Below are positions 16,926 to 26,302 of a stretch of 64,000 bases of DNA, piece by piece (position 1 is the stretch's first letter; each line of letters opens with the position of its first letter). This DNA comes from G963662905 sp963662905 (lineage in GTDB: Bacteria; Bacteroidota; Bacteroidia; Bacteroidales; WRLA01). The DNA is taken from positions 496,001 through 560,000 of the forward strand of contig CAXXFD010000003.1 of the NCBI GenBank assembly GCA_963662905.2, in the 5' to 3' direction. Position numbers and translations under genes: made by a program. The notes beneath the pieces were generated by a model. The model was not told the DNA's origin and searched no databases. It worked only from the letters and a program-made list of their open reading frames with translations.

Positions 16926-19037
16926 CTATATTCCGCTATGTTCGTTCATGATGCGGATGAGTTCTTCACGGCGGATGGGTTTAGGCAGATAGTCGTTGAA
17001 ACCGAGGGCGCGGATATTGCGTTCTTCATTGGCCAGGGCATAAGCCGTTTGGGCGATGATCACCAATTCGGGACGAAAGTCCCTGATTTGTTTCATGGCT
17101 TCGATCCCGTTCATGGCCGGCATCTTGATGTCCATCAAAACCAATTGAATATCAGCATTATTACGGCAAATTTCCACTGCTTCCAAACCGGTCCTTGCCC
17201 GAAACACGTTAAAATTCATATCTGCAAAAATTTCCATAAGCAGGGCATAATTGCTGTCATCATCTTCGGCGATGAGGATTTTCAGGTTTTCATCCTCAAT
17301 AATCTCCTTTGCCTTTGCTGTGGAAGCATTTACATCCGTTTGCGCCATCACGTTTACGGGCATCCCGAAATAAAATACAGATCCTTCTCCGGGCACTGAT
17401 TCCATGCTGATTTTTCCCCCAAGCAGGCGGGCATAAGAATTGGCAATGGCAAGTCCCAGACCGCTGCCGCTCTGAAAGACTTCCTTTCCGGTATTTCCCT
17501 GTCGGAAGCGCTCAAAAACAATCTTTTGATCCTCTTTACCAATACCGATCCCCGTATCGCGCACATAACACTTTATCCAACCATCATCAATGGAATAGCC
17601 ATAGCGTACCGTGCCTCTGGGCGTATATTTTATGGCATTGGAAAGAAAAATCACCATAATTTGCCTGAATTTCACATCATCGGTTTTGATGCGCATTTCA
17701 GCTTCATTGCCATTTTCATCATAAATAAGCTGCAAATCTTTTCCTGCCGGGATGCTCTGCCGTACTTCAGCACCGAGCGATCGCATAAGATACTGAAGAT
17801 CAACCGAGTTGATGATCGTTTTTACCTGACCGGCATCAAGATGGGCCATTTCGATGATATCGTTGATAATCGCCAGCAAATAGCGTCCTGAAGAATGAAT
17901 GGATTGGATGTAACGGTTTTTTTCGTCATCAGTCAGGTCATCATCGCGCAGAAGGTCCGAGAAACCCAGAATACCGTTCATGGGCGTACGGATTTCGTGC
18001 GACAGATTGGCGAGGAAAGCCGATTTCAGGCGGTCGCTTTCCCGGGCTTTATCCAATGCTTTGCCCAGTGCTTTTTCGGCTTTTGTTTGTGCGGTGATAT
18101 CGTGGATGGTAGAATAAACAACCGTATTCCCATTGATATTGATATGACCTGAATAAACCTCAACATCGCGGATATCGCCGGTAGCCAGTTTATGCTGAAA
18201 TTTAAAATATCTTTTGCCCGAGGCAGCCAGATTGAGTTTTTCCCTGATTTCATCTGCAGGCAAAATATTAATTTGACCGATATGCATCGAGCGCAGAGTT
18301 TTCAGCGTATAGCCATAAAAATCCACAGCAGCTTCATTGGCATCGATAATATCGCCGGTTTGCGGATCGATCAACAACATAACAGAACTGTTTTCTTTAA
18401 AGAGGCTGCGGTAACGCTCTTCGCTCTGGCGCAATTCATCCATAACGCCTGTTTCGCGTGTAATATCCTTAAATGTACAATATGTCTGGCGGAAGCTCCC
18501 GTTCGGATCCAGTCCAACACAACCTTCAAAAGAAACAATTAGTGGTTTTCCATCTTTACGAAGCATACCAAAGCGTACATCATGCACATAGCCACGTTTT
18601 TTGAAAGCAGGGAACTGCTGCTCAAAATGCGCCACAAAATCTTCCTGCAGGAAATCAGAAAACTCTCTGCCGGCAACTTCATGGCGTTCATATCCTAATG
18701 TATTGAGCCACATTGGATTTACATCAATAATAACACCATTTTCATCCAGCGACTGATAAGCCAGGGGAGCAAATTCATAAAGCGATTTATATTTTTCGGC
18801 AGATTGTTGCAACTTATCCTGAAGGCGCATATTTTTTTTCCGGTAATTACGGACAAGCAAAAGCAATAAAAAGGCAGTGGCCACCACATAAAAACTTCCT
18901 TTTACTGATTGGATAAGGCTCAAGGTTTCGGCAGGAAGCGAAAATCCGGTCAGGGCCGCATCCGAAAAGAATATCCACAACAGCCCCAGGATCAGGTAAA
19001 CTAAAGTCACAACATATTCAAAACGAATGGTTTTCAT
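16926..19037 (-). CDS. Hybrid sensor histidine kinase with two PAS domains and a receiver
   Basis: A 703-residue inner-membrane kinase. Two membrane segments (about residues 8-30 and 47-64) are followed by two PAS domains (about 77-195 and 205-320), HisKA with the phospho-acceptor H347 in LSHEIRTPMNGI, and HATPase with N467 in FLSNAIKYT, DTGIGIG and GSGLGLAI. The receiver at about 585-700 has acidic E591-D592, phospho-acceptor D636 in LMDIKMP, and K686. The layout suggests an internal phosphorelay. No separate regulator or output gene lies beside it; neighbours on both sides are repeats. The signal is unknown. The ATG at 19035-19037 gives the first membrane segment directly after a short basic start. 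Confidence 0.92.
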   Translation of the reverse strand: MKTIRFEYVVTLVYLILGLLWIFFSDAALTGFSLPAETLSLIQSVKGSFYVVATAFLLLLLVRNYRKKNMRLQDKLQQSAEKYKSLYEFAPLAYQSLDENGVIIDVNPMWLNTLGYERHEVAGREFSDFLQEDFVAHFEQQFPAFKKRGYVHDVRFGMLRKDGKPLIVSFEGCVGLDPNGSFRQTYCTFKDITRETGVMDELRQSEERYRSLFKENSSVMLLIDPQTGDIIDANEAAVDFYGYTLKTLRSMHIGQINILPADEIREKLNLAASGKRYFKFQHKLATGDIRDVEVYSGHININGNTVVYSTIHDITAQTKAEKALGKALDKARESDRLKSAFLANLSHEIRTPMNGILGFSDLLRDDDLTDDEKNRYIQSIHSSGRYLLAIINDIIEMAHLDAGQVKTIINSVDLQYLMRSLGAEVRQSIPAGKDLQLIYDENGNEAEMRIKTDDVKFRQIMVIFLSNAIKYTPRGTVRYGYSIDDGWIKCYVRDTGIGIGKEDQKIVFERFRQGNTGKEVFQSGSGLGLAIANSYARLLGGKISMESVPGEGSVFYFGMPVNVMAQTDVNASTAKAKEIIEDENLKILIAEDDDSNYALLMEIFADMNFNVFRARTGLEAVEICRNNADIQLVLMDIKMPAMNGIEAMKQIRDFRPELVIIAQTAYALANEERNIRALGFNDYLPKPIRREELIRIMNEHSGI

Positions 19038-19620
19038 AATAGTTTCAATTTTAAAATATTGCCCGCACCAAATTAAAATATCAAGTCCTTTTTATAAGCA
19101 AAAGCTGAAAAGCAAAAGGCATGGACAAATATATGAAAAAGAAATATGAATATCAAGTTTGTTAATTGTTAATGGGGAGTTAGCTCTGGCATTTTTTGTA
19201 TTACCTGAATTTATCGTGACAATGGGGATTGGTGATTAGTGAACAGTGATTAGTGAACAGTGGGGAGTATTCAGAAAAGTGTGTCAGCTGCTTACCCTGC
19301 ATTGCCTACCCCACACCTCGGGATTTACTCAATCCTCTACCTTTCAATAAATTGCGTTATGGAGCGTCATCTCGATCCCGAATTCTCGGGAGAGGAGAGA
19401 TCCCATAGAAGCTCACGAAATTAATATTAAAACACCTACCTTGTCCCCTTAAAGGTCCCTGAGCGAAGCCGAAGGGCCGTCCCCTTAAAGGTCCCTGAGC
19501 GGAGTCGAAGGGCCGTCTCTCAGTCTCTCAGTCACCAAGATCCCTGAGCGGCCTGTGGTAAGCGGAGCCGAACCAAGCCGAAGGGCAGCTCATCCCCAAA
19601 AATCAACAGTTCATCCGGTT
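19038..19620. repeat. Intergenic repeat block
   Basis: After about 100 bp of unique sequence, this holds fragments already seen elsewhere: TTAATTGTTAATGGGGAGTT text of the 248-bp array; a block from GGGAGTATTCAGAAAAGTGT onward that also occurs at 10.68-10.75 kb; a truncated higher-order core; a TTAATATTAAAACACC module; and four CCCTGAGCG...CGAAGGGC units at 19.45-19.59 kb. A GTGATTAGTGAACA direct repeat is at about 19230-19262. Confidence 0.75.
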
Positions 19621-19648
19621 TTTCTTGTTTCAGCTCAGCTCTGCATCG

Positions 19649-19656
19649 GATATTTG
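19649..19656 (+). promoter_or_regulatory. Probable promoter of the TonB receptor operon
   Basis: GATATTTG (one mismatch to TAnnTTTG) with a TTG 20 bp upstream (19626-19628), matching Bacteroidota -33/-7 spacing, 16 bp before the ATG. Confidence 0.45.
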
Positions 19657-19671
19657 CCTTAAAAACACGCC

Positions 19672-21819
19672 ATGAAAAATATTATCCTCATCCTTTTCAG
19701 TTTCTTAATCTGGCAGTTTGCATGTGCACAAAGCACGATCAGCGGAACGGTTTTGAGCAAAACAGGCGAAAAACTGCCGGGCGCCAATATCTATTTTCTA
19801 GGCACTTATGATGGCACAAGCAGCAATGCAGACGGAAGCTTCAGCCTTCAGACCAGGCTCACCGGCGAACAAACTTTAGTAGTAAGCTTTATTGGTTATG
19901 TTGAAGAACGCATTGCCCTTGTGGCAAAAGATCATAAAAACCTGGAAATCATCCTCTCCCCTATCGAAAACAAACTCAATGAAGTAGTGATTGCTGCCGG
20001 AGCTTTTGAAGCCGGCGATGAAAAACGTGGAGTAGTTTTGAAGCCGCTGGATATCCTCACCACCCCCACCGCAGAAGGCGATATTTACGGAGCATTGAAA
20101 ACTTTGCCCGGCGCACAAACTGTCGGCGAAGACGGCCGTTTGTTTGTTCGTGGCGGCGATCATTACGAAAGTTCCACATTTATTGATGGCATGTTGGTGC
20201 AGCAGCCCTATTTTTCCACTACCCCCGACATCCCGGCACGGGGAAGGTTCAATCCTCAACTGTTTACGGGAACGCTTTTCAGCACAGGCGGATTTTCTGC
20301 AGAATACGGTCAGGCGCTATCTTCCGCTTTGATCCTCAATACGCTTGACCTGCCGCAGGAAAGCTTCACTTCGATTAGCCTTTTAAATGTGGGCGTAGGC
20401 GCAGGACATACCCAAAAATGGGACGACAAAGGTGCGCTTTCGGTGAGCCTGGATTATACCAACCTCAAGCCCTATTTTGCGCTGGCGCAACCCGAGCAGG
20501 AATATATACACGAGCCTGAGCTTTATGGCGGAACAATCAGTGCGCGGCGGAAATTTGGTAAAAGCGGCATCTGGAAAAGCATGGCCACATTTTCGCACGA
20601 CCATACAGCTGTTTACTATCCCAATCTGGCAGAAGCCGATGGTGATTTGGCCTATGACCTTCTCAATGATAATGCTTATTTCAATACGGTGGTGCGCAAT
20701 ACGATCAACAGCAGCTGGATGTATTATGGAGGCATATCCGCCGGATGGAACCGCGACGATATCAAGCCCGGAAAAGACCATGCGCTGGTGGAAAGCAAAG
20801 CCATGCAGGCCAAATACGGCATGAAATATTCGCCTTACAGCGGTATGACATTGAATATGGGTACTATTTACAGTTTTGAAGATTACAGCAGAAAATTCAA
20901 GGAATTCACATCACCGGAATTTCAATCGGCAGGTTTTGAGGAACATAATCCGGCAGCATATATCGAAGGCGAATGGAGCTTTAGCGGAAAATTTGCTTTA
21001 AAAAGCGGATTTCGTGGCGAGTACAGCAGCCTGAACAAGCAATTCAGCCTGGCGCCACGTCTGGCACTGGCGTACAGCGTGGGCAAATATGGACAGTTTT
21101 CTGCAGCCTACGGACGGTTTTACCAATCGCCCATGGACGAATATCGGGCCTTTGCTCCCGAGCTGGATTATGAAGAAGCACAGCATTATATTGTAAACTA
21201 CCAATATCAGCAGGAAAAGCGCATCTTCCGCGCCGAAGCTTATTACAAAAATTACGAAGGGCTCACCAAATTCAATATGGAGAAAGTTATCTGGGATCCG
21301 CAATATTATACGAATGAGGGACATGGTTATGCCCGGGGAATCGATATTTTTTACCGCGATTGGCAAAGCATCGACTATCTCGATTTCTGGGTTTCGTATA
21401 GCTATATCGACACCAAACGCGATTACCGTTATTATCCCGAAGAGGTGCAGCCCTCATTTGTTGCCGATCATCAGCTTTCGGTTGTAGGAAAATACTGGGT
21501 AAACGGCATCAACACCCAGTTTGGCGCCAGTTACAGTTTTACCAACGGACGCCCCTACGAAGACCCCAATGAAGCCGGGTTCATGAACCAAAAAACCAAA
21601 AGCTATCACAACTTAAGCCTGAATATCAGTCATTTAATGGATATATTCGGAAATTTCACCATCATATATGCCTCCGTAAGCAATGTTACCGGAGCGGACC
21701 ACACCTATGCCTACCGCTACCACCAAAAGCCCGGCATTGACGGGAAATATCTGGCCTATCCGGTTACTGATGGGATTAAGAATTTTGTTGTATTGGGAAT
21801 TTTTGTGAATATAAACTAA
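19672..21819 (+). CDS. TonB-dependent receptor with carboxypeptidase-like N-domain
   Basis: A 715-residue outer membrane protein. A signal peptide (about residues 1-19, ending FACAQ) is followed by a carboxypeptidase-regulatory-like beta domain (about 20-100: STISGTVLSKTGEKLPGANI). The plug domain (about 105-230) has LFVRGGDHYESSTFIDGMLV, and the rest is a beta-barrel with many aromatic-rich strands. The size is typical of small receptors of this family and the substrate cannot be predicted. There is no SusD partner. It is followed on the same strand by a TPR-like exported protein and a LytS/LytR pair, which suggests a regulated group. A MITE separates it from the TPR gene. Confidence 0.9.
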   Translation: MKNIILILFSFLIWQFACAQSTISGTVLSKTGEKLPGANIYFLGTYDGTSSNADGSFSLQTRLTGEQTLVVSFIGYVEERIALVAKDHKNLEIILSPIENKLNEVVIAAGAFEAGDEKRGVVLKPLDILTTPTAEGDIYGALKTLPGAQTVGEDGRLFVRGGDHYESSTFIDGMLVQQPYFSTTPDIPARGRFNPQLFTGTLFSTGGFSAEYGQALSSALILNTLDLPQESFTSISLLNVGVGAGHTQKWDDKGALSVSLDYTNLKPYFALAQPEQEYIHEPELYGGTISARRKFGKSGIWKSMATFSHDHTAVYYPNLAEADGDLAYDLLNDNAYFNTVVRNTINSSWMYYGGISAGWNRDDIKPGKDHALVESKAMQAKYGMKYSPYSGMTLNMGTIYSFEDYSRKFKEFTSPEFQSAGFEEHNPAAYIEGEWSFSGKFALKSGFRGEYSSLNKQFSLAPRLALAYSVGKYGQFSAAYGRFYQSPMDEYRAFAPELDYEEAQHYIVNYQYQQEKRIFRAEAYYKNYEGLTKFNMEKVIWDPQYYTNEGHGYARGIDIFYRDWQSIDYLDFWVSYSYIDTKRDYRYYPEEVQPSFVADHQLSVVGKYWVNGINTQFGASYSFTNGRPYEDPNEAGFMNQKTKSYHNLSLNISHLMDIFGNFTIIYASVSNVTGADHTYAYRYHQKPGIDGKYLAYPVTDGIKNFVVLGIFVNIN

Positions 21820-21827
21820 CACATTGC

Positions 21828-22138
21828 TGTCCCATTAAAATCTATAATAGTTCTTTGAAATATTTGGAATTTAGTTAGTTAAAAGGGTATCTAGAGCGAA
21901 CGGACTTGAATCTTTAGCTTTGACAGATTAATATAATGACATATATAAAGGTAAATACGTTTTCACTCAACAGGTCTCGTTCTTTGAGGTTTTGCAGATC
22001 TTGAGTATATCATTTACCGATAAAACTCCTCTTTGAGACCTCTTTGAGAGAATTAAATTTCAAAATGACAAAGAACGTTTTAGGCTTAATGAGCCAAATT
22101 TGTTTAGTTATTAATAACGTCCCAATTTTAATGGGACA
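21828..22138. mobile_element. 311-bp MITE-like element
   Basis: Bounded by perfect inverted repeats TGTCCCATTAAAAT (21828-21841) and its complement (22125-22138). The interior is AT-rich, contains CTCTTTGAGACCTCTTTGAG direct repeats, and has no open frame. No obvious target duplication. Without it the TonB receptor and the next gene would be 66 bp apart, a normal operon spacing. Confidence 0.7.
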
Positions 22139-22196
22139 CTAGTGAAACTAACATCTTTAAAATAAAATTGTTACATCTTTTTAAAAACACATTATC

Positions 22197-22847
22197 ATGA
22201 AAAAATTCATCATCATTTTAAGCATCGTTTTTGCAGCACAAAGCGGCATCAAGGCACAGGCACAATATATGCAGGCTATGGGCGAAAATCTGGGGAAAAT
22301 CGGACAGGCACAAAGTCCGGAAGAACTGCAATCTGTGGCAGCAGCTTTTGAGCGCATTTCCAATGCCGAAACCGATAAATGGGAGCCTGCATATTGGGCA
22401 GCCCTTTGCTATATCAACTCCAGTTATATGGTTGACGGTAAAGACACTAAAGATGCCGTGCTTGACAAAGCAGAAGTTTCGGTTGAAAAAGCATTGGAAA
22501 TCGCAGCAGAAGAATCTGAAGTTTTGGCTTTGGAAGGCTATTTATATCAGGCACGCATTGGCGCAGATGGCAGCCGGGGCATGACAATGTCGCAGAAAGC
22601 CGGCAAGCGCATCAACAAAGCACTGAAGCTCAATCCAAACAACCCGCGGGCACTCTTTTTAAAAGCACAGAACACCTATTACACTCCGGGATTTTTCGGT
22701 GGTGGCGCAAAAAATGCTTTACCTATTTTTGAAGAAGCCGCTGAGAAATTTAAGAGCTTTCGCACGGATAATCCATTTGCACCGGTTTGGGGTGAAGAGT
22801 TGAATCAGAGTCAGTTGAAGAAGTGTAAGGGGGAATTGGGAGAGTGA
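22197..22847 (+). CDS. Exported TPR-like protein
   Basis: A 216-residue protein with a signal peptide (about residues 1-20, ending GIKAQA) and helical repeats of TPR type: AYWAALCYINSSYMVDG, VSVEKALEIAAEESEVLALE and INKALKLNPNNPRALFLKAQ. The last is a good match to the TPR consensus. It is expected in the periplasm as a protein-protein adaptor. Its place between a TonB receptor and a LytS/LytR pair is an arrangement I believe recurs in Bacteroidota, but no function is established. Palindromic repeats begin within about 10 bp of its stop codon. Confidence 0.75.
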   Translation: MKKFIIILSIVFAAQSGIKAQAQYMQAMGENLGKIGQAQSPEELQSVAAAFERISNAETDKWEPAYWAALCYINSSYMVDGKDTKDAVLDKAEVSVEKALEIAAEESEVLALEGYLYQARIGADGSRGMTMSQKAGKRINKALKLNPNNPRALFLKAQNTYYTPGFFGGGAKNALPIFEEAAEKFKSFRTDNPFAPVWGEELNQSQLKKCKGELGE

Positions 22848-24080
22848 CGGCCTTTTTATCCGCGAAGGACATGGAGTTTTTTTTTGTTTCGCTGGCGCTT
22901 AACGCTTTTTTTCCGCGAAGAACGCGGAGGGCACGAAGGTTGGCTGGCGCGGGCTGATTTTTATCCGCGAAGAACGCGAGGGTTTTTTGTTTCGCTGGCG
23001 CTCAACGCTTTTTTTTCCGCGAAGGACGCGAAGGGCGCGAAGGGGTTTGGTGTTTGGGGTTTGGTGTTCGGTGTTGCGTGTTCAGTGTTGCGTGTTCAGT
23101 GTTGCGTGTTTGGTGTTCTTTGTTTGGTGTTCGTTGTTCGGTGTTATCCTTCGATTTTAATTATTGCGGTTCCCTAAATGGGATTCCTTGCCGCAGGCTG
23201 CGGAATGACGCTCCATCATCAATTTTCCATCACTTCGGGATTTACTCATTCCTCTATATTTCAGAAAATTACGTTATGGAGCGTCATCTCGACGACCAAC
23301 GAGAGGAGAGATCCCAAAGAAGCTCACGGAATTAAAATTAAAACACCTCCCTCAGTCCCTCCGTCCCTCAGTCCCTCTCCAAGGTCCCTGAGCGGAGTCG
23401 AAGGGCCGTCCCTTGTTCCTTGTTTGGTGTTTGGTGTTCGTTGTTTGGTGTTCGTTGTTCGGTGTTATCCTTCGATTTTAATTATTGCGGTTCCCTAAAT
23501 GGGATTCCTTGCCGCAGGCTGCGGAATGACGCTCCATCATCAATTTTCCATCACTTCGGGATTTACTCAATCCTCTACCTTTCAATATATTACGATATGG
23601 AGCGTCATCTCGACGACCAACGAGAGGAGAGATCCCAAAGAAGCTAACGAAAATAATATTAAAACACCTCCCTCAGTCCCTTCGTCTCTTAAGTCCCTCA
23701 GTCCCTAAAGTCCCTTATTCGTTGTTCGGTGTTCGGTGTTTGGTGTTCGGTATTTTTCTTCGATTAGAAAGCCTGCTTACCCCAAATGGGATTCCTTGAA
23801 AGGCTGCGGAATGACGCTCCATCATCGTTTTTCCATCACTTCGTGATTTGCTCATTCCTCTATATTTCAGAAAATTACGTTATGGAGCATCATCTCGACG
23901 ACCAACGAGAGGAGAGATCCCATAGAAGCTCACGGAATTAAAATTAAAACACCTCCCTCCGTCCCTCAGTCTCTAAAGTCCCTCAGTCCTTCTTAGCGTT
24001 TCTTTGTGTGCTTCGCGGAGAAAATCTTTCTTTTTTTTGTCCGCGAAGGACGCTAAGGGCGCGAGGGGAGCAGCGAAGAG
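22848..24080. repeat. Repeat island with higher-order array III
   Basis: TCCGCGAAG-type repeats (22.86-23.04 kb) lead into three composite units with GTTTGGTGTTCGTT minisatellites and the GGATTCCTTG...GGAGAGATCCCA core (cores at about 23150, 23470 and 23760), each followed by the AAACACCTCC module. The cores here start CCTTCGATTTTAATTATTGC rather than the GTAATACTGC form of arrays I and II. It ends with one CTTAGCGTTTCTTTGTGTGC...CTTCGCGGA hairpin half and TCCGCGAAGGACG. No gene seen. Confidence 0.8.
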
Positions 24081-24116
24081 CTGAAAATTTAATAATTTAG
24101 ACCGAAATTTGATAAA

Positions 24117-25160
24117 ATGAAGGAACATCCTAAACGTAAATATCCAATTATAAGTCATTTACGCGATTTATTGATCGTTGTTTTGATTGGCCTGGGAATC
24201 ACATTTGCATTCAATGGCGGCGAAAATTTCTGGGAAAATGCGCATATGATGGTCACTTATTCCCTTTTGATTGGCGGAACGCTTTGGAAAGGCAATGAGC
24301 TGATTGGCTATCTGATGACAAAATACCTGCCATGGGACGAAAAACCGGGCCGCACCTACTGGCTCAGCTGGGCGGCGATGCTGGCATTTTCTTTTGTGGA
24401 CATCCTTTTGGTCAATGCGTTTTGGAACGCCATATGGGTCAAAACGGAATGGAGCAATTTTTTTAATGCTTTCCGCATGACGATGTTTGTGGAATTCCTG
24501 GTTTCCATGGCCATTACCGGCTTTTTTTATACGCTGGCCTTTTTTCATCATTATAAGAAGGCGCAAATAGAAAAAGCCCAAATAGAGAAACAGGTAATTG
24601 CCGCACGCTATCAGGCATTGCGCAACCAGCTCAACCCGCATTTCCTCTTTAACTGCTTCAGCACATTGGATTCGCTCATCCACATCGACAGCAGCAAAGC
24701 TTCAGATTTTGTACAGAAACTCAGCCGTATGTACCGCTACGTACTCGATCAGAAAGAACTTGTAAGCCTGAGCAAAGAGCTGGAATTTGTGGACACCTAT
24801 ATCTTTCTGGAGAAAATGCGCTTTGGTGATAAACTACGCATCGAGAAGGAAATCGAGAAGGCAGATGATGTGCAGATTCCGCCCATGTCGGTGCAATTGC
24901 TGGTGGAGAATGCCGTGAAACATAATGTGATTTCGCATGAGCATCCACTTGTGATCCGGATGGAGCGCCGTGAAGACCGGATGATCATCAGCAATGCAAG
25001 GCGCAGCAAAAGCCAGAACTCTGCGGGGACAGGCACCGGGCTGAGCAATCTGGGCGAACGCATCCGTTTTCTGAGCGGCCGTGATCTGGAAATAGAACAG
25101 ACCGGCGAAATATTCCGCGTCAGCCTGCCCCTTATTTCCTTAAAAGCAAAAGAAGCCTGA
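24117..25160 (+). CDS. LytS-type sensor histidine kinase
   Basis: A 347-residue kinase. Four hydrophobic segments cover residues about 17-145. Then come a short coiled-coil with a repeated KAQIEKAQIEK, the His_kinase domain with H175 in LNPHFLFNCFSTLDS, and a HATPase domain with LLVENAVKHNVI and GTGLSNLGERI. This class phosphorylates LytTR-type regulators; the next gene encodes one, starting 1 bp after this stop codon. The ATG at 24117 follows a GATAAA stretch and leaves a basic N-terminus before the first membrane segment. The signal is unknown, possibly linked to the upstream TonB receptor and TPR protein. Confidence 0.9.
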   Translation: MKEHPKRKYPIISHLRDLLIVVLIGLGITFAFNGGENFWENAHMMVTYSLLIGGTLWKGNELIGYLMTKYLPWDEKPGRTYWLSWAAMLAFSFVDILLVNAFWNAIWVKTEWSNFFNAFRMTMFVEFLVSMAITGFFYTLAFFHHYKKAQIEKAQIEKQVIAARYQALRNQLNPHFLFNCFSTLDSLIHIDSSKASDFVQKLSRMYRYVLDQKELVSLSKELEFVDTYIFLEKMRFGDKLRIEKEIEKADDVQIPPMSVQLLVENAVKHNVISHEHPLVIRMERREDRMIISNARRSKSQNSAGTGTGLSNLGERIRFLSGRDLEIEQTGEIFRVSLPLISLKAKEA

Positions 25161-25161
25161 G

Positions 25162-25923
25162 ATGAACATATTAATTGTAGAAGACGAACATTTTTCGGCG
25201 CAGCACTTACGTGATATGCTGGCACAAATTGTTCCGGGAGCTGATATTAGCGGCCCGCTTGATTCGGTCAGCTCCATTAAGCGTTGGTTTTCGGAAAATC
25301 CGCAGCCCGATCTGGCCTTTTTCGACATACAGCTTGCCGACGGCCTCAGCTTTGAAGCTTTTGAACAGGCAGAAATCCATTGTCCGGTGATATTCACCAC
25401 AGCTTTCGACGAATACGCCATCAAAGCTTTTAAGCTCAAAAGCGTGGATTATTTATTGAAGCCCATTAATAAAACAGAGCTGGAAAATGCGGTTGCAAAA
25501 TACAGGAACATTTTCGAAAAAGCGGTATCCCCTGCCCCATCGCGCAAGGTGATGGAAGAACTGATTGCCGGTCTTCAAAAAAAATACAAAAGCCGTTTCA
25601 GTTTGCGTGTTGGCGAACATCTGATCAGCCTGAGGAGCAGCGATATCAGTTATTTTTACAGTGCCCATAAAAGCAGTTTTTTATGCAGCATGCATGGCAA
25701 GCATTACGATCTCGACCAAAGCCTTGACCAATTGGAGGATGTGATTGACCCTCAGGTGTTTTTCCGTATCAGCCGCAAATTTATTGTGAACATTGACGCC
25801 ATAAAAGATATCCTGGTGCATAGCGGCAGCCGTTTGAAGGTTGTAACGCATCAAAACAGCGAAGAAGAAATGATTGTGAGCCGGGAGAAAGTGAAGGGTT
25901 TCAGGGAATGGCTGGATGGGTAG
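25162..25923 (+). CDS. LytR/AlgR-type response regulator (receiver + LytTR)
   Basis: A 253-residue transcription factor. The receiver domain (1-115) has E7-D8, phospho-acceptor D55 in LAFFDIQLADG, T80 and K100. The LytTR DNA-binding domain is at about 147-250 (FSLRVGEHLISLRSSDISYF, FFRISRKFIVNIDAI). It pairs with the LytS kinase immediately upstream. A 24-bp sequence (GGTTCGGCTACGCTCACCTA plus CCAA) repeated three times starts at its stop codon, so no normal terminator is present. Confidence 0.92.
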   Translation: MNILIVEDEHFSAQHLRDMLAQIVPGADISGPLDSVSSIKRWFSENPQPDLAFFDIQLADGLSFEAFEQAEIHCPVIFTTAFDEYAIKAFKLKSVDYLLKPINKTELENAVAKYRNIFEKAVSPAPSRKVMEELIAGLQKKYKSRFSLRVGEHLISLRSSDISYFYSAHKSSFLCSMHGKHYDLDQSLDQLEDVIDPQVFFRISRKFIVNIDAIKDILVHSGSRLKVVTHQNSEEEMIVSREKVKGFREWLDG

Positions 25924-26270
25924 GTTCGGCTACGCTCACCTACCAAGGTTCGGCTACGCTCACCTACCAAGGTTCGGCTACGCTCACCTACCAAGGTTCT
26001 TTTTTTTTTCCGCGAAGGACGCTGAATGCTTTTTGTTTCGCTTGGTTCGGCTCCGCTCACCACAGGCCGCTCAACTTTTTTTCATCCGCGAAGAACGCGA
26101 AGGGCGCGGAGGTTGGCTGGCGCGGGCTGTTTTTTTTTCCGCGAAGGACGCGAAGGGCGCGAAGGGTTTTTTCTTAGCGTTTCTTTGTGTGCTTCGCGGA
26201 TAAAGTATTCTTGGTTTTTTTATCCGCGAAGAACGCTAAGGGCGTGGAGGTTTTATGTCCTGATTAGGGG
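25922..26270. repeat. 24-bp triplicate and palindromic repeats
   Basis: A threefold direct repeat of GGTTCGGCTACGCTCACCTA+CCAA (25922-25999), then TCCGCGAAG...CTTCGCGGA units with GGTTGGCTGGCGCGGGCTG between them. No gene seen. The LruC gene ends shortly after on the other strand. Confidence 0.8.
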
Positions 26271-26302
26271 AACAAATATCAAAAAGCATTATGATAAGGG
26301 TT

